Assembly (NCBI GenBank): GCA_910585625.1
Contig: CAJUFQ010000035.1
Coordinates: 1 to 33,001, forward strand
Length of the DNA stretch: 33,001 nt
Direction of reading: 5' to 3'
Source of the DNA: an uncultured Lachnospiraceae bacterium
GTDB lineage: Bacteria > Bacillota > Clostridia > Lachnospirales > Lachnospiraceae
Part shown: in pieces, positions 23,165 to 31,858 of the stretch
Numbering within the stretch: position 1 is the stretch's first letter
Layout of the letters: each line of letters starts with the position of its first letter
Position numbers and translations under genes: made by a program
The notes under the pieces: model-generated
The model's input: only the letters and a program-made list of their open reading frames with translations
Told to the model about the DNA's origin: nothing
Databases searched by the model: none

Positions 23165-24376
23165 ATGGAAAAGTGCAAGAAGGATTCTCAATATTATATG
23201 AAAAAGGCGCTTGACCTGGCAAAGCAGGGCGAAGGCAGGGTGTCGCCGAATCCTATGGTGGGCTGCGTGGCAGTCAAGGACGGTCAGGTAATCGCCAGCG
23301 GGTATCATGAGAAGTACGGCGGTTTCCATGCAGAACGCAATGCGCTTTTGCATTGCCAAGAGGATGCGGAAGGGGCGGAACTTTATGTGACCCTGGAGCC
23401 ATGCTGCCACCATGGCAAGACCCCGCCCTGCACCGACATCATCATTGAAAAAAAGATCGGAAAAGTTTATGTGGGCTGCCTGGACTGCAACCCGAAGGTG
23501 GCGGGGAATGGCGTAAAAATCCTGCGGGAACATGGCATAGAGGTGGAAGTGGGGATTTTAGAAAAAGAATGCAGGAAGATTAACGAAGTCTTTTTCCATT
23601 ACATGGATGGCAAGCTGCCTTTCGTGGCCATGAAGTATGCCATGACTCTGGATGGGAAGATAGCCTGTGAGACAGGTGACGCAAGATGGGTGACAGGCGA
23701 GGAGGCCAGGGGCTTTGTCCAATGCCTGCGCAACCGTTACCGTGGGATCATGGCGGGCATTGGTACTGTACTTATGGACGACCCGCTGCTAAACTGCAGG
23801 ATGGAGGGCGGCAGGGATCCGCTGCGGATTATCTGCGATACAAAGTTACGGATTCCCAGGAGCAGCCAGATTGTGGAGACAGCCAGGGAGATAGAGACCG
23901 TCGTTGCCTGGAACCCACAGGCAGCAGAAGCATTCCGTCAGCCTCAGCCGTGCGGGGACGCTGTGCGGCAGGCAGGGGAGAGGTTAAGCCCGGTCAAGGA
24001 GTCTGTGGAATACTTAACTGACAAAAATATCCTATTGCTGGAGACGCCTTTACAAAAAAACAATTTCGGACAGGGATTGGATTTGCGGCAGCTTTTGCGG
24101 CAGCTCGGGGAACGCGGGATAGACAGCATCCTCCTGGAAGGAGGGGGCACGCTGAACGGTTCTGCATTGCAGGAGAACTTGGTTCAGAGAGTCTATGCGT
24201 TTGTCGCGCCCAAATTAATCGCTGGGGCAGACGCCAAGTCCCCGGTGGAAGGCATAGGGATTCCGCGGATGAAAGACGCCGTAGAGCTGCAGGATATAGA
24301 GATTATCCCGGCTGGCAGGGATATCTGCATTACTGGGAGGATTGAAAAGGAGGGCAAATGTTTACCGGAATCGTAG
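23165..24376 (+). CDS. ribD: bifunctional pyrimidine deaminase/reductase RibD
   Basis: ATG 23165 follows AGGAAGGGCAG. The frame is open 10 codons upstream without a better site. Residues 5-145 form the deaminase domain with zinc ligands in GFHAERNAL and LEPCCHHGKTPPC. Residues 150-395 form the reductase domain with FVAMKYAMTLDGKIA, DARWVTGEEAR, GIGTVLMDDPLL and LLEGGGTLNGS. The enzyme deaminates and reduces the ring-opened product of GTP cyclohydrolase II. At 403 residues it is somewhat longer than the usual 360-370, owing to an insertion near residues 245-290. It overlaps ribE by 19 nt. Confidence 0.95.
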   Translation: MEKCKKDSQYYMKKALDLAKQGEGRVSPNPMVGCVAVKDGQVIASGYHEKYGGFHAERNALLHCQEDAEGAELYVTLEPCCHHGKTPPCTDIIIEKKIGKVYVGCLDCNPKVAGNGVKILREHGIEVEVGILEKECRKINEVFFHYMDGKLPFVAMKYAMTLDGKIACETGDARWVTGEEARGFVQCLRNRYRGIMAGIGTVLMDDPLLNCRMEGGRDPLRIICDTKLRIPRSSQIVETAREIETVVAWNPQAAEAFRQPQPCGDAVRQAGERLSPVKESVEYLTDKNILLLETPLQKNNFGQGLDLRQLLRQLGERGIDSILLEGGGTLNGSALQENLVQRVYAFVAPKLIAGADAKSPVEGIGIPRMKDAVELQDIEIIPAGRDICITGRIEKEGKCLPES

Positions 24377-25008
24377 AAGAGACAGGGGTTTTGCGTGAAA
24401 TCACAAAAGGCGCGGTATCGGCCCAGGTAAGGGTTGGCTGCAGGAAGGCGCTTGAGGGGACAAAAATCGGGGACAGCATTGCCGTCAACGGCATATGCCT
24501 GACCGTGACCTCTATGGCGGGAGATAGTTTCACTGCGGACGTCATGGCGGAGACCATGCGCCGCAGCAGCCTGTCTGAGCTTGCCGTGCAGGGGACTGTG
24601 AATTTGGAGCGGGCCATGCCGGCAGACGGCAGGTTTGGCGGGCATATCGTTTCCGGGCACATTGATGGATGCGGACGGATTTCAGCGATACGTCAGGAAG
24701 AAAATGCCATATGGTATACCGTGGAGGCAGCAGAGGAATTACTCCGCTATATTGTAGAGAAAGGCTCCGTGGCCTTGGATGGAATCAGCCTTACCGTGGC
24801 AGGCGTTTCCGCGCAGGATTTTCAGGTGTCCGTCATCCCACATACGAGACAGGAGACGGCATTGGCCGACAGGAAGGTTGGCAGCGCCGTCAATATAGAA
24901 TGTGATATTGTAGGGAAATATATAGAAAAGTTCTTGTCAGGCAGGGTAACCGGAAAACCAAAGAGCAGGATAGATGAGAAATTTTTGGCAGAACATGGGT
25001 TTCTGTGA
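24358..25008 (+). CDS. ribE: riboflavin synthase alpha subunit
   Basis: The 216-residue protein starts MFTGIVEETG after AAAAGGAGGG, inside the end of ribD. It shows the two tandem lumazine-binding domains of the family: DSIAVNGICLTVT in the first and KGSVALDGISLTVAGV in the second. GGHIVSGHIDG is the linker motif. It dismutates two 6,7-dimethyl-8-ribityllumazine molecules to riboflavin, working with RibH. Length is normal. Confidence 0.95.
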   Translation: MFTGIVEETGVLREITKGAVSAQVRVGCRKALEGTKIGDSIAVNGICLTVTSMAGDSFTADVMAETMRRSSLSELAVQGTVNLERAMPADGRFGGHIVSGHIDGCGRISAIRQEENAIWYTVEAAEELLRYIVEKGSVALDGISLTVAGVSAQDFQVSVIPHTRQETALADRKVGSAVNIECDIVGKYIEKFLSGRVTGKPKSRIDEKFLAEHGFL

Positions 25009-25024
25009 GAAAGGAAGCGGGACA

Positions 25025-26230
25025 ATGAGCAAAAAAGTTGATACAGTAGAATTGGCATTGGAAGATTTGCGCCAGGGGAAAATTATCATGGTCATTGACG
25101 ATCCAGATCGGGAAAACGAGGGTGATTTCATCTGCGCGGGGGAGTATGCCACCCCGGAGAACATTAATTTCATGGCCACGCATGGAAAAGGGCTGATTTG
25201 TATGCCCATGAGCCGGGAACTCTGCAGCCGGCTCGGCTTGAAACAGATGGTGGAGCAGAATACCGACAACCACCAGACGGCATTTACCGTGTCCATCGAT
25301 GGCATTGACACGGAAACAGGTATTTCCGCCTTTGAGCGTTCCCAGACGGCGCTTCTGGCGGTAAGAGATGGTGCAAAGCCGGAGGATTTCCGCAGGCCGG
25401 GGCATATGTTCCCCTTGGAGGCGCGGGAAGGCGGCGTTCTCAAGCGTACCGGGCACACGGAGGCAACGGTAGATCTTGCGCAGCTTGCCGGGTTAAAACC
25501 CTGTGGGCTTTGCTGCGAAATCATGCGCGAAGACGGGACGATGATGCGCACCAAGGAGCTTCTGCAGCTGGCGGAGAAATTTGCGATGACTGTGATCACC
25601 GTGGCAGATTTGGTGCGTTACCGCATGGACAGGGACAGCCTGGTGCAGCAGGAGGCTCATGCCAAGATGCCTACAAAGTATGGGGAATTTGAGATTTATG
25701 GATATATCAATAAGCTGAATGGCGAGCATCATGTGGCATTGGCCATGGGAAATATCTCTGATGGGAAGCCGGTATTGTGCCGCGTGCATTCGGAATGCCT
25801 TACCGGGGACGTGTTCGGTTCTGGACGCTGCGACTGCGGGGAGCAGCTGGACGCAGCGATGAAAGCCATCGCGGAGGAAGGCAGGGGCATCCTTCTCTAC
25901 ATGCGTCAGGAAGGCAGAGGCATCGGCCTGATTAACAAGCTGAAAGCCTATGAACTGCAGGAACAGGGATTAGACACAGTGGAGGCGAATGTCAAGCTGG
26001 GATTCGCGCCTGACCTAAGGGACTACGGCATCGGCGCCCAGATCCTCCACGATTTAGGCGCCCGCAAGCTGCGTCTTCTGACGAACAATCCCAAGAAGAT
26101 TACCGGGCTGTCCGGGTATGGCATTTCCATTGAGGAGCGTGTGCCAATCCAGATGCCAGCGAAAAAGACGGATGTATTTTACCTAAAAACCAAGCAGAAC
26201 AAAATGCAGCATATGACAAATTATCAGTAA
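25025..26230 (+). CDS. ribBA: bifunctional DHBP synthase / GTP cyclohydrolase II RibBA
   Basis: ATG 25025 follows GGAAGCGGG. Earlier in-frame codons run into ribE. Residues 1-205 are the DHBP synthase domain (DDPDRENEGDFICA, THGKGLICMP, FRRPGHMFPL, GHTEATVDLAQLAG). Residues 206-401 are GTP cyclohydrolase II, with zinc cysteines in SECLTGDVFGSGRCDCGEQL and the RQEGRGIGL motif. The protein supplies both precursors of riboflavin, from ribulose 5-phosphate and from GTP. It has no inactivating substitutions that I can see. Confidence 0.95.
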   Translation: MSKKVDTVELALEDLRQGKIIMVIDDPDRENEGDFICAGEYATPENINFMATHGKGLICMPMSRELCSRLGLKQMVEQNTDNHQTAFTVSIDGIDTETGISAFERSQTALLAVRDGAKPEDFRRPGHMFPLEAREGGVLKRTGHTEATVDLAQLAGLKPCGLCCEIMREDGTMMRTKELLQLAEKFAMTVITVADLVRYRMDRDSLVQQEAHAKMPTKYGEFEIYGYINKLNGEHHVALAMGNISDGKPVLCRVHSECLTGDVFGSGRCDCGEQLDAAMKAIAEEGRGILLYMRQEGRGIGLINKLKAYELQEQGLDTVEANVKLGFAPDLRDYGIGAQILHDLGARKLRLLTNNPKKITGLSGYGISIEERVPIQMPAKKTDVFYLKTKQNKMQHMTNYQ

Positions 26231-26286
26231 CAGCCAGGTGTGAGCGGCAAGTCAAGTAAATGGAATGTTATAGGAGGAGAATGAAG

Positions 26287-26748
26287 ATGAGAGTATTAGA
26301 AGGCAACGTAGTAGCGAGCAACATTAAGATAGGGATTGTAGCGTCCAGGTTCAATGAGTTTATTGTATCCAAACTGGTGGGGGGCGCGCAGGATGCATTG
26401 CTGCGCCATGGTGTGGCAGATGGGGATATTACCCTTGCCTGGGTACCGGGGGCGTTTGAGATTCCGCTGACCGCCCAGAAGATGGCAGAGAGCGGGGAGT
26501 ATGATGCCGTAATCTGTCTGGGGGCAGTGATTAAGGGAGCTACCAGCCATTACGATTATGTCTGCGCGGAGGTCAGCAAAGGAATCGCATCCGTAGGATT
26601 GAAGACGAAAATCCCGGTCATCTTCGGCGTGGTTACCACAGATAACATTGAGCAGGCGATTGAGCGTGCCGGCACAAAGGCGGGCAATAAAGGTTACGAT
26701 GCCGCTTGTACTGCGATAGAGATGGTGAACCTGTTCCACGCAATCTGA
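26287..26748 (+). CDS. ribH: 6,7-dimethyl-8-ribityllumazine synthase
   Basis: Two ATGs six bases apart follow TAGGAGG. The second (26287) is chosen because it gives a 9-nt spacing. The 153-residue protein shows ASRFNEFIVSKLVGGA, WVPGAFEIPL, LGAVIKGATSHYDYVC (catalytic His in the HYDY motif) and VIFGVVTTDNIEQAIERAG. It condenses DHBP with the ribitylamino-pyrimidine and usually forms 60-subunit shells or pentamers. It closes the riboflavin operon. Confidence 0.95.
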   Translation: MRVLEGNVVASNIKIGIVASRFNEFIVSKLVGGAQDALLRHGVADGDITLAWVPGAFEIPLTAQKMAESGEYDAVICLGAVIKGATSHYDYVCAEVSKGIASVGLKTKIPVIFGVVTTDNIEQAIERAGTKAGNKGYDAACTAIEMVNLFHAI

Positions 26749-26811
26749 CACCATCCATATTTCTCTTGTAAGAATATCTGCATCCCTTTTGGTTCCTTTT
26801 GTAAAAAAGCC

Positions 26812-26840
26812 TTGAGATACGCACCCAAAAAGGGTATAAT
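26812..26840 (+). promoter_or_regulatory. sigma-A promoter before the YcxB-like gene
   Basis: TTGAGA (26812-26817), 17 bp and TATAAT (26835-26840) are clear. The spacer end CCAAAAAGGG mirrors CCCTTTTGG at 26784-26792, an inverted repeat that could act as an operator or weak terminator for ribH. Confidence 0.75.
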
Positions 26841-26866
26841 GTCCGCGTAGGAAAGGAGCAGGCAAA

Positions 26867-27379
26867 ATGTCAGCAGAATTTGAAGTAACGATTACAGATA
26901 AAGATATGTTTCGCTTTAACCTCTACCATGCATACCATGGGTTCCAGGGGATTATAGCCACGCTGGTAGGCATATGGGTGCTGGCCATGGCCGGGCTGAC
27001 GTTTGGGCAGGTAGGGATGGGGTATACTGTTTTATATATTTTCCTGGGAATCCTTTTCCTGGTATATGTTCCGGGAAACCTTTACCTCCGCTCCAAAAAG
27101 CAGGTAGCTTCTTCGGACGTGCTGAGAAATGCCCTGCACTATAAAATCGACGATACGGGCGTGCATGTATCCCAGGGAGGCCAGACAGCGGATTTGGAGT
27201 GGAAGCAGATTTATAAGATGGTTTCCACCAAGAACCAGCTTCTGATTTACAGCAGCCGTCTGAATGCGTATATCATCCCCAAAGAAGCAATCGGGGAACA
27301 GTATCAGTCTGTTTTAGGGCTTGCAATCAGCCATCTGGAAGGTTTCCGCCTCAAAATGAACCCATTTGACGCACAATGA
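26867..27379 (+). CDS. YcxB family membrane protein
   Basis: The 170-residue protein follows AAAGGAG. It opens with a short cytoplasmic strand (MSAEFEVTITDKDMFRFNLYHAYHG), has two close membrane helices (residues 29-72), and ends in a cytoplasmic strand-rich domain with GGQTADLEWKQIYKMVSTKNQLLIYSSRLNAYIIPKEA. This is the YcxB-like C-terminal PH-type domain pattern. Function is unknown. It overlaps the ATG-containing leader of tsaE by a few bases, so the genes that follow are likely to share its promoter. Confidence 0.8.
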   Translation: MSAEFEVTITDKDMFRFNLYHAYHGFQGIIATLVGIWVLAMAGLTFGQVGMGYTVLYIFLGILFLVYVPGNLYLRSKKQVASSDVLRNALHYKIDDTGVHVSQGGQTADLEWKQIYKMVSTKNQLLIYSSRLNAYIIPKEAIGEQYQSVLGLAISHLEGFRLKMNPFDAQ

Positions 27380-27390
27380 TGGAGGGATAC

Positions 27391-27855
27391 ATGCAGATTA
27401 TAGAGACATTCTCTGCGGAGGAGACGTTCTGTCTGGGGCAGAGGCTGGGAAGTCAGGCGAAGCCTGGGGAAGTGTATACCCTGGTTGGCGATCTTGGCGT
27501 AGGCAAGACGGCGCTGATTCAGGGATTTGCCAAAGGGCTTGCGGTTGAGGAAGCAGTCAGCAGCCCGACATTTACCATCGTCCAGGAATATGAGGGGGGC
27601 AGGATGCCCTTCTATCATTTTGATGTGTATCGGATTGGCGATATAGAAGAGATGGACGAGATTGGGTATGAAGACTATTTTTATGGGCAGGGGGTTTCCA
27701 TGGTTGAGTGGGCAAACCTGATCCAGGAAATCCTGCCGGAACGCTATATTGAAATATGTATTGAGAAAGACCTGGAAAAAGGGTTTGATTACCGCAAGAT
27801 TACCATCGGGAAAATATGTATGGAAGAGGACTCAGATGAAGATATTAGGGATTGA
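27391..27855 (+). CDS. tsaE: tRNA t6A biosynthesis ATPase TsaE
   Basis: ATG 27391 is chosen because GGAGGG lies 4-5 nt upstream. Two ATGs 12-15 nt earlier precede that site. Walker A is GDLGVGKTALIQGFAKGL (about residues 32-49), followed by SSPTFTIVQEY, FYHFDVYRI and a C-terminal VEWANLIQEILPERYIEI. TsaE is the ATPase that drives cycles of the TsaB-TsaD complex in N6-threonylcarbamoyladenosine formation on tRNAs reading ANN codons. It is 154 residues, the usual size, and overlaps tsaB by 20 nt. Confidence 0.93.
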   Translation: MQIIETFSAEETFCLGQRLGSQAKPGEVYTLVGDLGVGKTALIQGFAKGLAVEEAVSSPTFTIVQEYEGGRMPFYHFDVYRIGDIEEMDEIGYEDYFYGQGVSMVEWANLIQEILPERYIEICIEKDLEKGFDYRKITIGKICMEEDSDEDIRD

Positions 27856-28546
27856 CAGTTCCGGCCTGGTGGCGAGCGTAGCAGTAGTGGAAGAGGGGGA
27901 TCTTCTTGCAGAGTATACGGTGAATTATAAGAAGACCCATTCCCAGACATTGCTTCCCATGCTGGATGAAATTGTGAAAATGATTGACTTAGATTTGGAT
28001 ACCATAGATGCCATCGCAGTTGCCGGAGGGCCGGGGTCTTTTACCGGGCTCCGCATCGGTTCCGCAACCGCGAAGGGATTGGGGTTTGCGCTGGGCAAGC
28101 CGCTGGTCCATGTTCCGACAGTTGATGGATTGGCGTATAACCTCTGGGGGAGCAGCGATTTGGTATGCCCATTGATGGATGCCCGGAGGAATCAGACTTA
28201 TACGGGGTTATATGATTTTGCAGGCGGTGAGATGGCAGTTTTGAGAAAACAGTGCGCAGTCGGGATTGAAGAAATAATTGCCAGCGTTAATCAGGAAGGG
28301 AGGCAGGTCATCTTCCTGGGAGACGGCGTCCCGGTATTTCAAGGGTATATCAGCGAGAACTGTAAGGTTCCGTTCCGTTTTGCGCCGGCGCACATGAACA
28401 AACAGCGTGGAGCGGCCATCGCATCGCTGGCGCTTCTCTATGTTCAGGAGGGGAAGACCCAGACGGCGGCAGAACACAGGCCGGATTATCTGCGTCTGTC
28501 CCAGGCGGAGCGAGAGCGGCTGGCGAAAGAGCAGCAGGAACAGTAA
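27836..28546 (+). CDS. tsaB: tRNA t6A biosynthesis protein TsaB
   Basis: ATG 27836 sits within the tsaE end behind GGAAGAGGA. The 236-residue protein begins MKILGIDSSGLVASVAVVEEG and contains the ASKHA-fold signature AVAGGPGSFTGLRIGSATAKGL, then LMDARRNQTYTGLY and PDYLRLSQAER at the end. It pairs with TsaD as the non-catalytic scaffold. The order tsaE-tsaB-rimI is common in Firmicutes. Confidence 0.93.
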   Translation: MKILGIDSSGLVASVAVVEEGDLLAEYTVNYKKTHSQTLLPMLDEIVKMIDLDLDTIDAIAVAGGPGSFTGLRIGSATAKGLGFALGKPLVHVPTVDGLAYNLWGSSDLVCPLMDARRNQTYTGLYDFAGGEMAVLRKQCAVGIEEIIASVNQEGRQVIFLGDGVPVFQGYISENCKVPFRFAPAHMNKQRGAAIASLALLYVQEGKTQTAAEHRPDYLRLSQAERERLAKEQQEQ

Positions 28547-28556
28547 AGGGGAGTTT

Positions 28557-29027
28557 ATGTCAGAAGGGCAACTGTATTTCCGATACATGCAAGAAGGAGA
28601 CATTCCTGCCGTGGCAGCGATAGAGCAGGCAGTATTCTCACGCCCATGGAGCAGGCAGGCGTTTGCGCAGGCCATGCAGCAGGACACATTGTTTGTGGTG
28701 GCTCTCAAAGCGGAGGCTGTCATCGGTTACTGCGGCATGTATTGCTCTTTCGGGGAGGGAGAGATTACCAATGTCGCGGTCACTCCCGGGGAGCAGGGGG
28801 CCGGCATTGGCCGGAGAATGATGGAATACCTGCTGGCGCAGGCGCAGGATGCGGGCATTTCCCGGGTGGTCCTGGAAGTGCGCGTCAGCAATGAACGTGC
28901 CATACATCTATATGAAGGGCTGGGGTTTTGCAGTTGCGGCGTCCGCAGGAATTTCTATGACATGCCAAGGGAAGACGGCATGGTCATGGCGTTAGGCCGA
29001 ATGCCGGATGGTCAGTACACTGGTTAG
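28557..29027 (+). CDS. rimI: ribosomal-protein-alanine N-acetyltransferase RimI
   Basis: ATG 28557 follows AAAGGGGAG. The 156-residue GNAT protein has YMQEGDIPAVAAIEQAVFSRPWS at the start, ITNVAVTPGEQGAGIGRRMMEYLL (acetyl-CoA loop QGAGIG) and LEVRVSNERAIHLYEGLGF, the RimI/Ard1 pattern. It acetylates the N-terminal alanine of S18. It lies 10 bp after tsaB in the same operon. Confidence 0.9.
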   Translation: MSEGQLYFRYMQEGDIPAVAAIEQAVFSRPWSRQAFAQAMQQDTLFVVALKAEAVIGYCGMYCSFGEGEITNVAVTPGEQGAGIGRRMMEYLLAQAQDAGISRVVLEVRVSNERAIHLYEGLGFCSCGVRRNFYDMPREDGMVMALGRMPDGQYTG

Positions 29028-29102
29028 AATTCCCACTTAAAAGAGAGCGGCTGGCAAGGTATAATGAAAGGGGCAGAAGCCGCATCAAGGGAGGATAACC
29101 GA

Positions 29103-29327
29103 ATGAAAACAGAAGAAAAGATTATATGTAACCGCTGTAAGAAAGTGATAACGGAAAGGAATGCCATTCCCACTGCAGATTATCTTCATGTGGAGAAGGA
29201 GTGGGGCTATTTTTCCGGTAAGGATGGGCAGAAACAAGAATTTGACCTCTGTGAGTCCTGTTATGATGAATGGATAAGGACATTGCCGATTCCGGCAACA
29301 TCCCGGGAGGTCACAGAGTTCGTGTGA
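29103..29327 (+). CDS. small zinc-ribbon-like protein, 74 aa
   Basis: ATG 29103 follows AGGGAGG. An earlier in-frame ATG has no site. The protein carries CNRCKK near residue 9 and CESCYDEW near residue 50, a CxxC pair typical of a treble-clef or zinc ribbon. A charged middle (HVEKEWGYFSGKDGQKQEFDLC) separates them. I do not know a function. It sits between rimI and rnz and is probably co-transcribed. Confidence 0.75.
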   Translation: MKTEEKIICNRCKKVITERNAIPTADYLHVEKEWGYFSGKDGQKQEFDLCESCYDEWIRTLPIPATSREVTEFV

Positions 29328-29338
29328 AAGGATTATGT

Positions 29339-30244
29339 ATGTTAGACGTATGTTTATTAGGAACGGCAGGGATGATGCCGCTCCCCTATCGCTGGCTGAC
29401 CTCGCTGATGACCAGGTACAATGGCAGCAGCCTCCTGGTCGACTGTGGCGAGGGAACCCAGATTGCCATCAAGGAGAAAGGATGGAGTACAAAACCTATC
29501 GACACAATATGTTTCACGCATTACCATGCGGACCATATCAGCGGCCTTCCGGGGCTGCTGCTTACTATGGGGAATGCAGAGCGGACGGAACCCCTTACTA
29601 TGATAGGGCCCCGTGGGCTGGCGCGTGTGGCAGACGCCTTGCGTACGATTGCGCCGGAGCTGCCGTTTGAGATTCGTTATGTGGAGCTGACGGAGCCGGT
29701 AGAACATCTTGAGGAAAAGGGATATCATATCACCGCATTTAAAGTCAGCCACAATATTCTTTGTTATGGCTATACGGTTGAGATACCAAGGATTGGGCAG
29801 TTTCAGGTAGAGCGGGCAAAAGAGCTGGGAATTCCCCAGAACTGCTGGAGCAAGCTGCAGAAAGGCGAGACGCTGGAGCTGGATGGTAAGGTTTACACGC
29901 CGGCGATGGTGCTTGGCCCGCCAAGAAAAGGGATTAAGCTGACTTATTGTACAGACAGCAGGCCGGTGCCTGCTATTACGGAACATGCAAAAAATGCCGA
30001 TTTACTGATTATAGAAGGGATGTATGCGGAGAAAGAGAAAGCGGCGAAAGCGAAACAATATAAGCATATGACCTTTTATGAAGCGGCAAAGATAGCCAGT
30101 GACGCCGGCGTGTCTGATATGTGGCTGACGCATTTCAGCCCATCCCTGGTGCGGGCAGAAGATTACATGGATGAAGTGCGGGAAATCTATGCCAATGCCA
30201 AATTAGGGAAGGACGGCAAGACAGTGGAGCTGGATTTTCAGTAA
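29339..30244 (+). CDS. rnz: ribonuclease Z (MBL fold)
   Basis: ATG 29339 gives MLDVCLLGTAGMMPLPYRWL. An ATG 4 bases upstream is out of frame. AAAGGA lies 6 nt before. The metal motif THYHADHISGLPG (about residues 61-73) is the HxHxDH of tRNase Z-type beta-lactamase-fold nucleases. VSHNILCYGYTVE, LTYCTDSRP (Asp ligand), GMYAEKE and WLTHFSPSL supply the later ligands. It matures tRNA 3' ends. The 301 residues match bacterial RNase Z size. Annotation as a generic MBL hydrolase is the alternative. Confidence 0.87.
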   Translation: MLDVCLLGTAGMMPLPYRWLTSLMTRYNGSSLLVDCGEGTQIAIKEKGWSTKPIDTICFTHYHADHISGLPGLLLTMGNAERTEPLTMIGPRGLARVADALRTIAPELPFEIRYVELTEPVEHLEEKGYHITAFKVSHNILCYGYTVEIPRIGQFQVERAKELGIPQNCWSKLQKGETLELDGKVYTPAMVLGPPRKGIKLTYCTDSRPVPAITEHAKNADLLIIEGMYAEKEKAAKAKQYKHMTFYEAAKIASDAGVSDMWLTHFSPSLVRAEDYMDEVREIYANAKLGKDGKTVELDFQ

Positions 30245-30257
30245 GGAGGGATTTCTT

Positions 30258-30806
30258 ATGAAAAAAGGCGGTTGGAAATCAATTATCATCGTAGCGTTCT
30301 GCGCCTGCCTGTGCGTAGGGTACTTTTATTACCTGACCCAGAAAACCGGCGGGAAAGGATCCTCTATGACCGAGGCGGAACTGATTGTTTCAAAAGATTT
30401 GGAAAATTCGTACCCAAAGACGGCGCGGGAAGTCGTAAAATTCTATAATAGGATTTTAAGCTGCTATTATAGTGAGGAGTATACAGAGGAGCAGCTGGAA
30501 CAGATGGCGGAACAGGCGCGGATCCTGATGGATGAGGAACTCAGGCAGAACAATCCTCAGGATGCCTATCTTCAGGCAGTAAAAGCGGATATTGCCAGCT
30601 TTGTCCAAGAGGGGAAAAGCATTTACAACATCGGTTTAGAGGGAAGCGGCGAAATAGAATATAAGACTGTCAAAGGCAGGGAATGCGCGTATGTGGATGT
30701 GGTTTACTACATGAAGGCAAAGGGGAAGAGCGAACGTTCCAGCCAGACTTATATCTTGCGCCGGGATGATGAGAATGACTGGCGGATTTTAGGATTTTAC
30801 CAGTAG
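30258..30806 (+). CDS. membrane-anchored DUF6715-like protein
   Basis: The 182-residue protein follows GGAGGGATTTCTT. Residues 7-27 (KSIIIVAFCACLCVGYFYYL) form a single N-terminal helix. The rest lies outside and is mostly helical (SYPKTAREVVKFYNRILSCYYSEEYTEEQLEQMAEQARILMDEEL), then strands with SQTYILRRDDENDWRILGFY. I recall this pattern, with KTAREVVKFYNRIL, as DUF6715 in Lachnospiraceae. Function unknown. It is set between rnz and tsaD with short gaps. Confidence 0.65.
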   Translation: MKKGGWKSIIIVAFCACLCVGYFYYLTQKTGGKGSSMTEAELIVSKDLENSYPKTAREVVKFYNRILSCYYSEEYTEEQLEQMAEQARILMDEELRQNNPQDAYLQAVKADIASFVQEGKSIYNIGLEGSGEIEYKTVKGRECAYVDVVYYMKAKGKSERSSQTYILRRDDENDWRILGFYQ

Positions 30807-30824
30807 TTGCAGGAGGGCAGGACA

Positions 30825-31856
30825 ATGGAAAGCGGCCGGAAGGATGTAGTGATTTTGGCGATTGAAAGTTCTTGTGATGAGACGGCGGCCTCGGTGGTAA
30901 GGAACGGAAGAGAAGTCCTCTCCAATGTGATTTCTTCTCAAATAGACCTTCACACGCTGTATGGAGGCGTTGTGCCCGAGATAGCGTCCAGGAAACATAT
31001 AGAGAGGATTAACCAGGTGGTGGGGGAAGCCTTGGAAGAGGCGCAGAAGCCGCTGGCAGAGATAGACGCCATCGCAGTAACATATGGGCCTGGCCTGGTG
31101 GGGGCGTTACTGGTTGGGGTGGCAGAGGCGAAAGCAATCGCATACGCAGCCAGGAAACCATTGGTTGGCGTACATCACATAGAGGGGCATATTAATGCCA
31201 ACTATATAGAAAACAAAGAGCTGGAACCGCCGTTTTTGTGCCTTGTGGTATCTGGAGGGCATACACATCTGGTAAAAGTCGCGGATTACGGAAAATACGA
31301 GATTCTGGGAAGGACAAGGGATGATGCGGCTGGGGAGGCTTTTGACAAAGTGGCCCGCGCAATCGGCCTTGGTTACCCAGGCGGGCCTAAGATTGAGAAA
31401 ATTTCCAAAGAGGGAAATGCAGACGCGATTGCTTTTCCCAAGGCGAAAGTGGCAGAAAACCCTTATGATTTCAGTTTTAGCGGCGTGAAATCGGCAGTGC
31501 TGAATTATATCAATGGCTGTAAGATGAAAAATATCCCTATTGTGCAAGCGGATATTGCAGCGTCTTTCCAGAAGGCGGTAACGGATGTACTGATAGAACA
31601 TGCGATGATGGCGGTGGAAGAATTTGGCTTACATAAATTTGCGATTGCCGGCGGAGTGGCAGCCAACCGCGTGTTGCGGGAGGGGATGCGAAAGGCATGT
31701 GAAAAGAGAGACGTGGAGTTCTACCATCCTTCTCCCATTTTCTGCACAGATAATGCTGCAATGATTGGTGTTGCAGCTTATTATGAATACCTTGCAGGCA
31801 GACGCGATGGCTGGGATCTGAATGCAGTCCCTAACCTGAGATTGGGGGAGCGGTAA
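30825..31856 (+). CDS. tsaD: tRNA N6-adenosine threonylcarbamoyltransferase TsaD
   Basis: ATG 30825 lies 8 nt after AGGAGG. The 343-residue protein shows ILAIESSCDETAAS at the N-terminus, the iron/metal site HHIEGHINANY (about residues 112-122), VVSGGHTHLV, the GEAFDKVARAIGLGYPGGP motif and the terminal FCTDNAAMIGVAAY. It transfers threonylcarbamoyl from its AMP ester to A37 of tRNA. It works with TsaB and TsaE, encoded 3 kb upstream. The start is three bases before ispD begins at its far end. Confidence 0.96.
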   Translation: MESGRKDVVILAIESSCDETAASVVRNGREVLSNVISSQIDLHTLYGGVVPEIASRKHIERINQVVGEALEEAQKPLAEIDAIAVTYGPGLVGALLVGVAEAKAIAYAARKPLVGVHHIEGHINANYIENKELEPPFLCLVVSGGHTHLVKVADYGKYEILGRTRDDAAGEAFDKVARAIGLGYPGGPKIEKISKEGNADAIAFPKAKVAENPYDFSFSGVKSAVLNYINGCKMKNIPIVQADIAASFQKAVTDVLIEHAMMAVEEFGLHKFAIAGGVAANRVLREGMRKACEKRDVEFYHPSPIFCTDNAAMIGVAAYYEYLAGRRDGWDLNAVPNLRLGER

Positions 31857-31858
31857 TT

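Noticed and set aside
24890..25599. Long minus-strand frames (188 and 220 codons)
   Set aside because: They are opposite ribE and ribBA, which have full family signatures.
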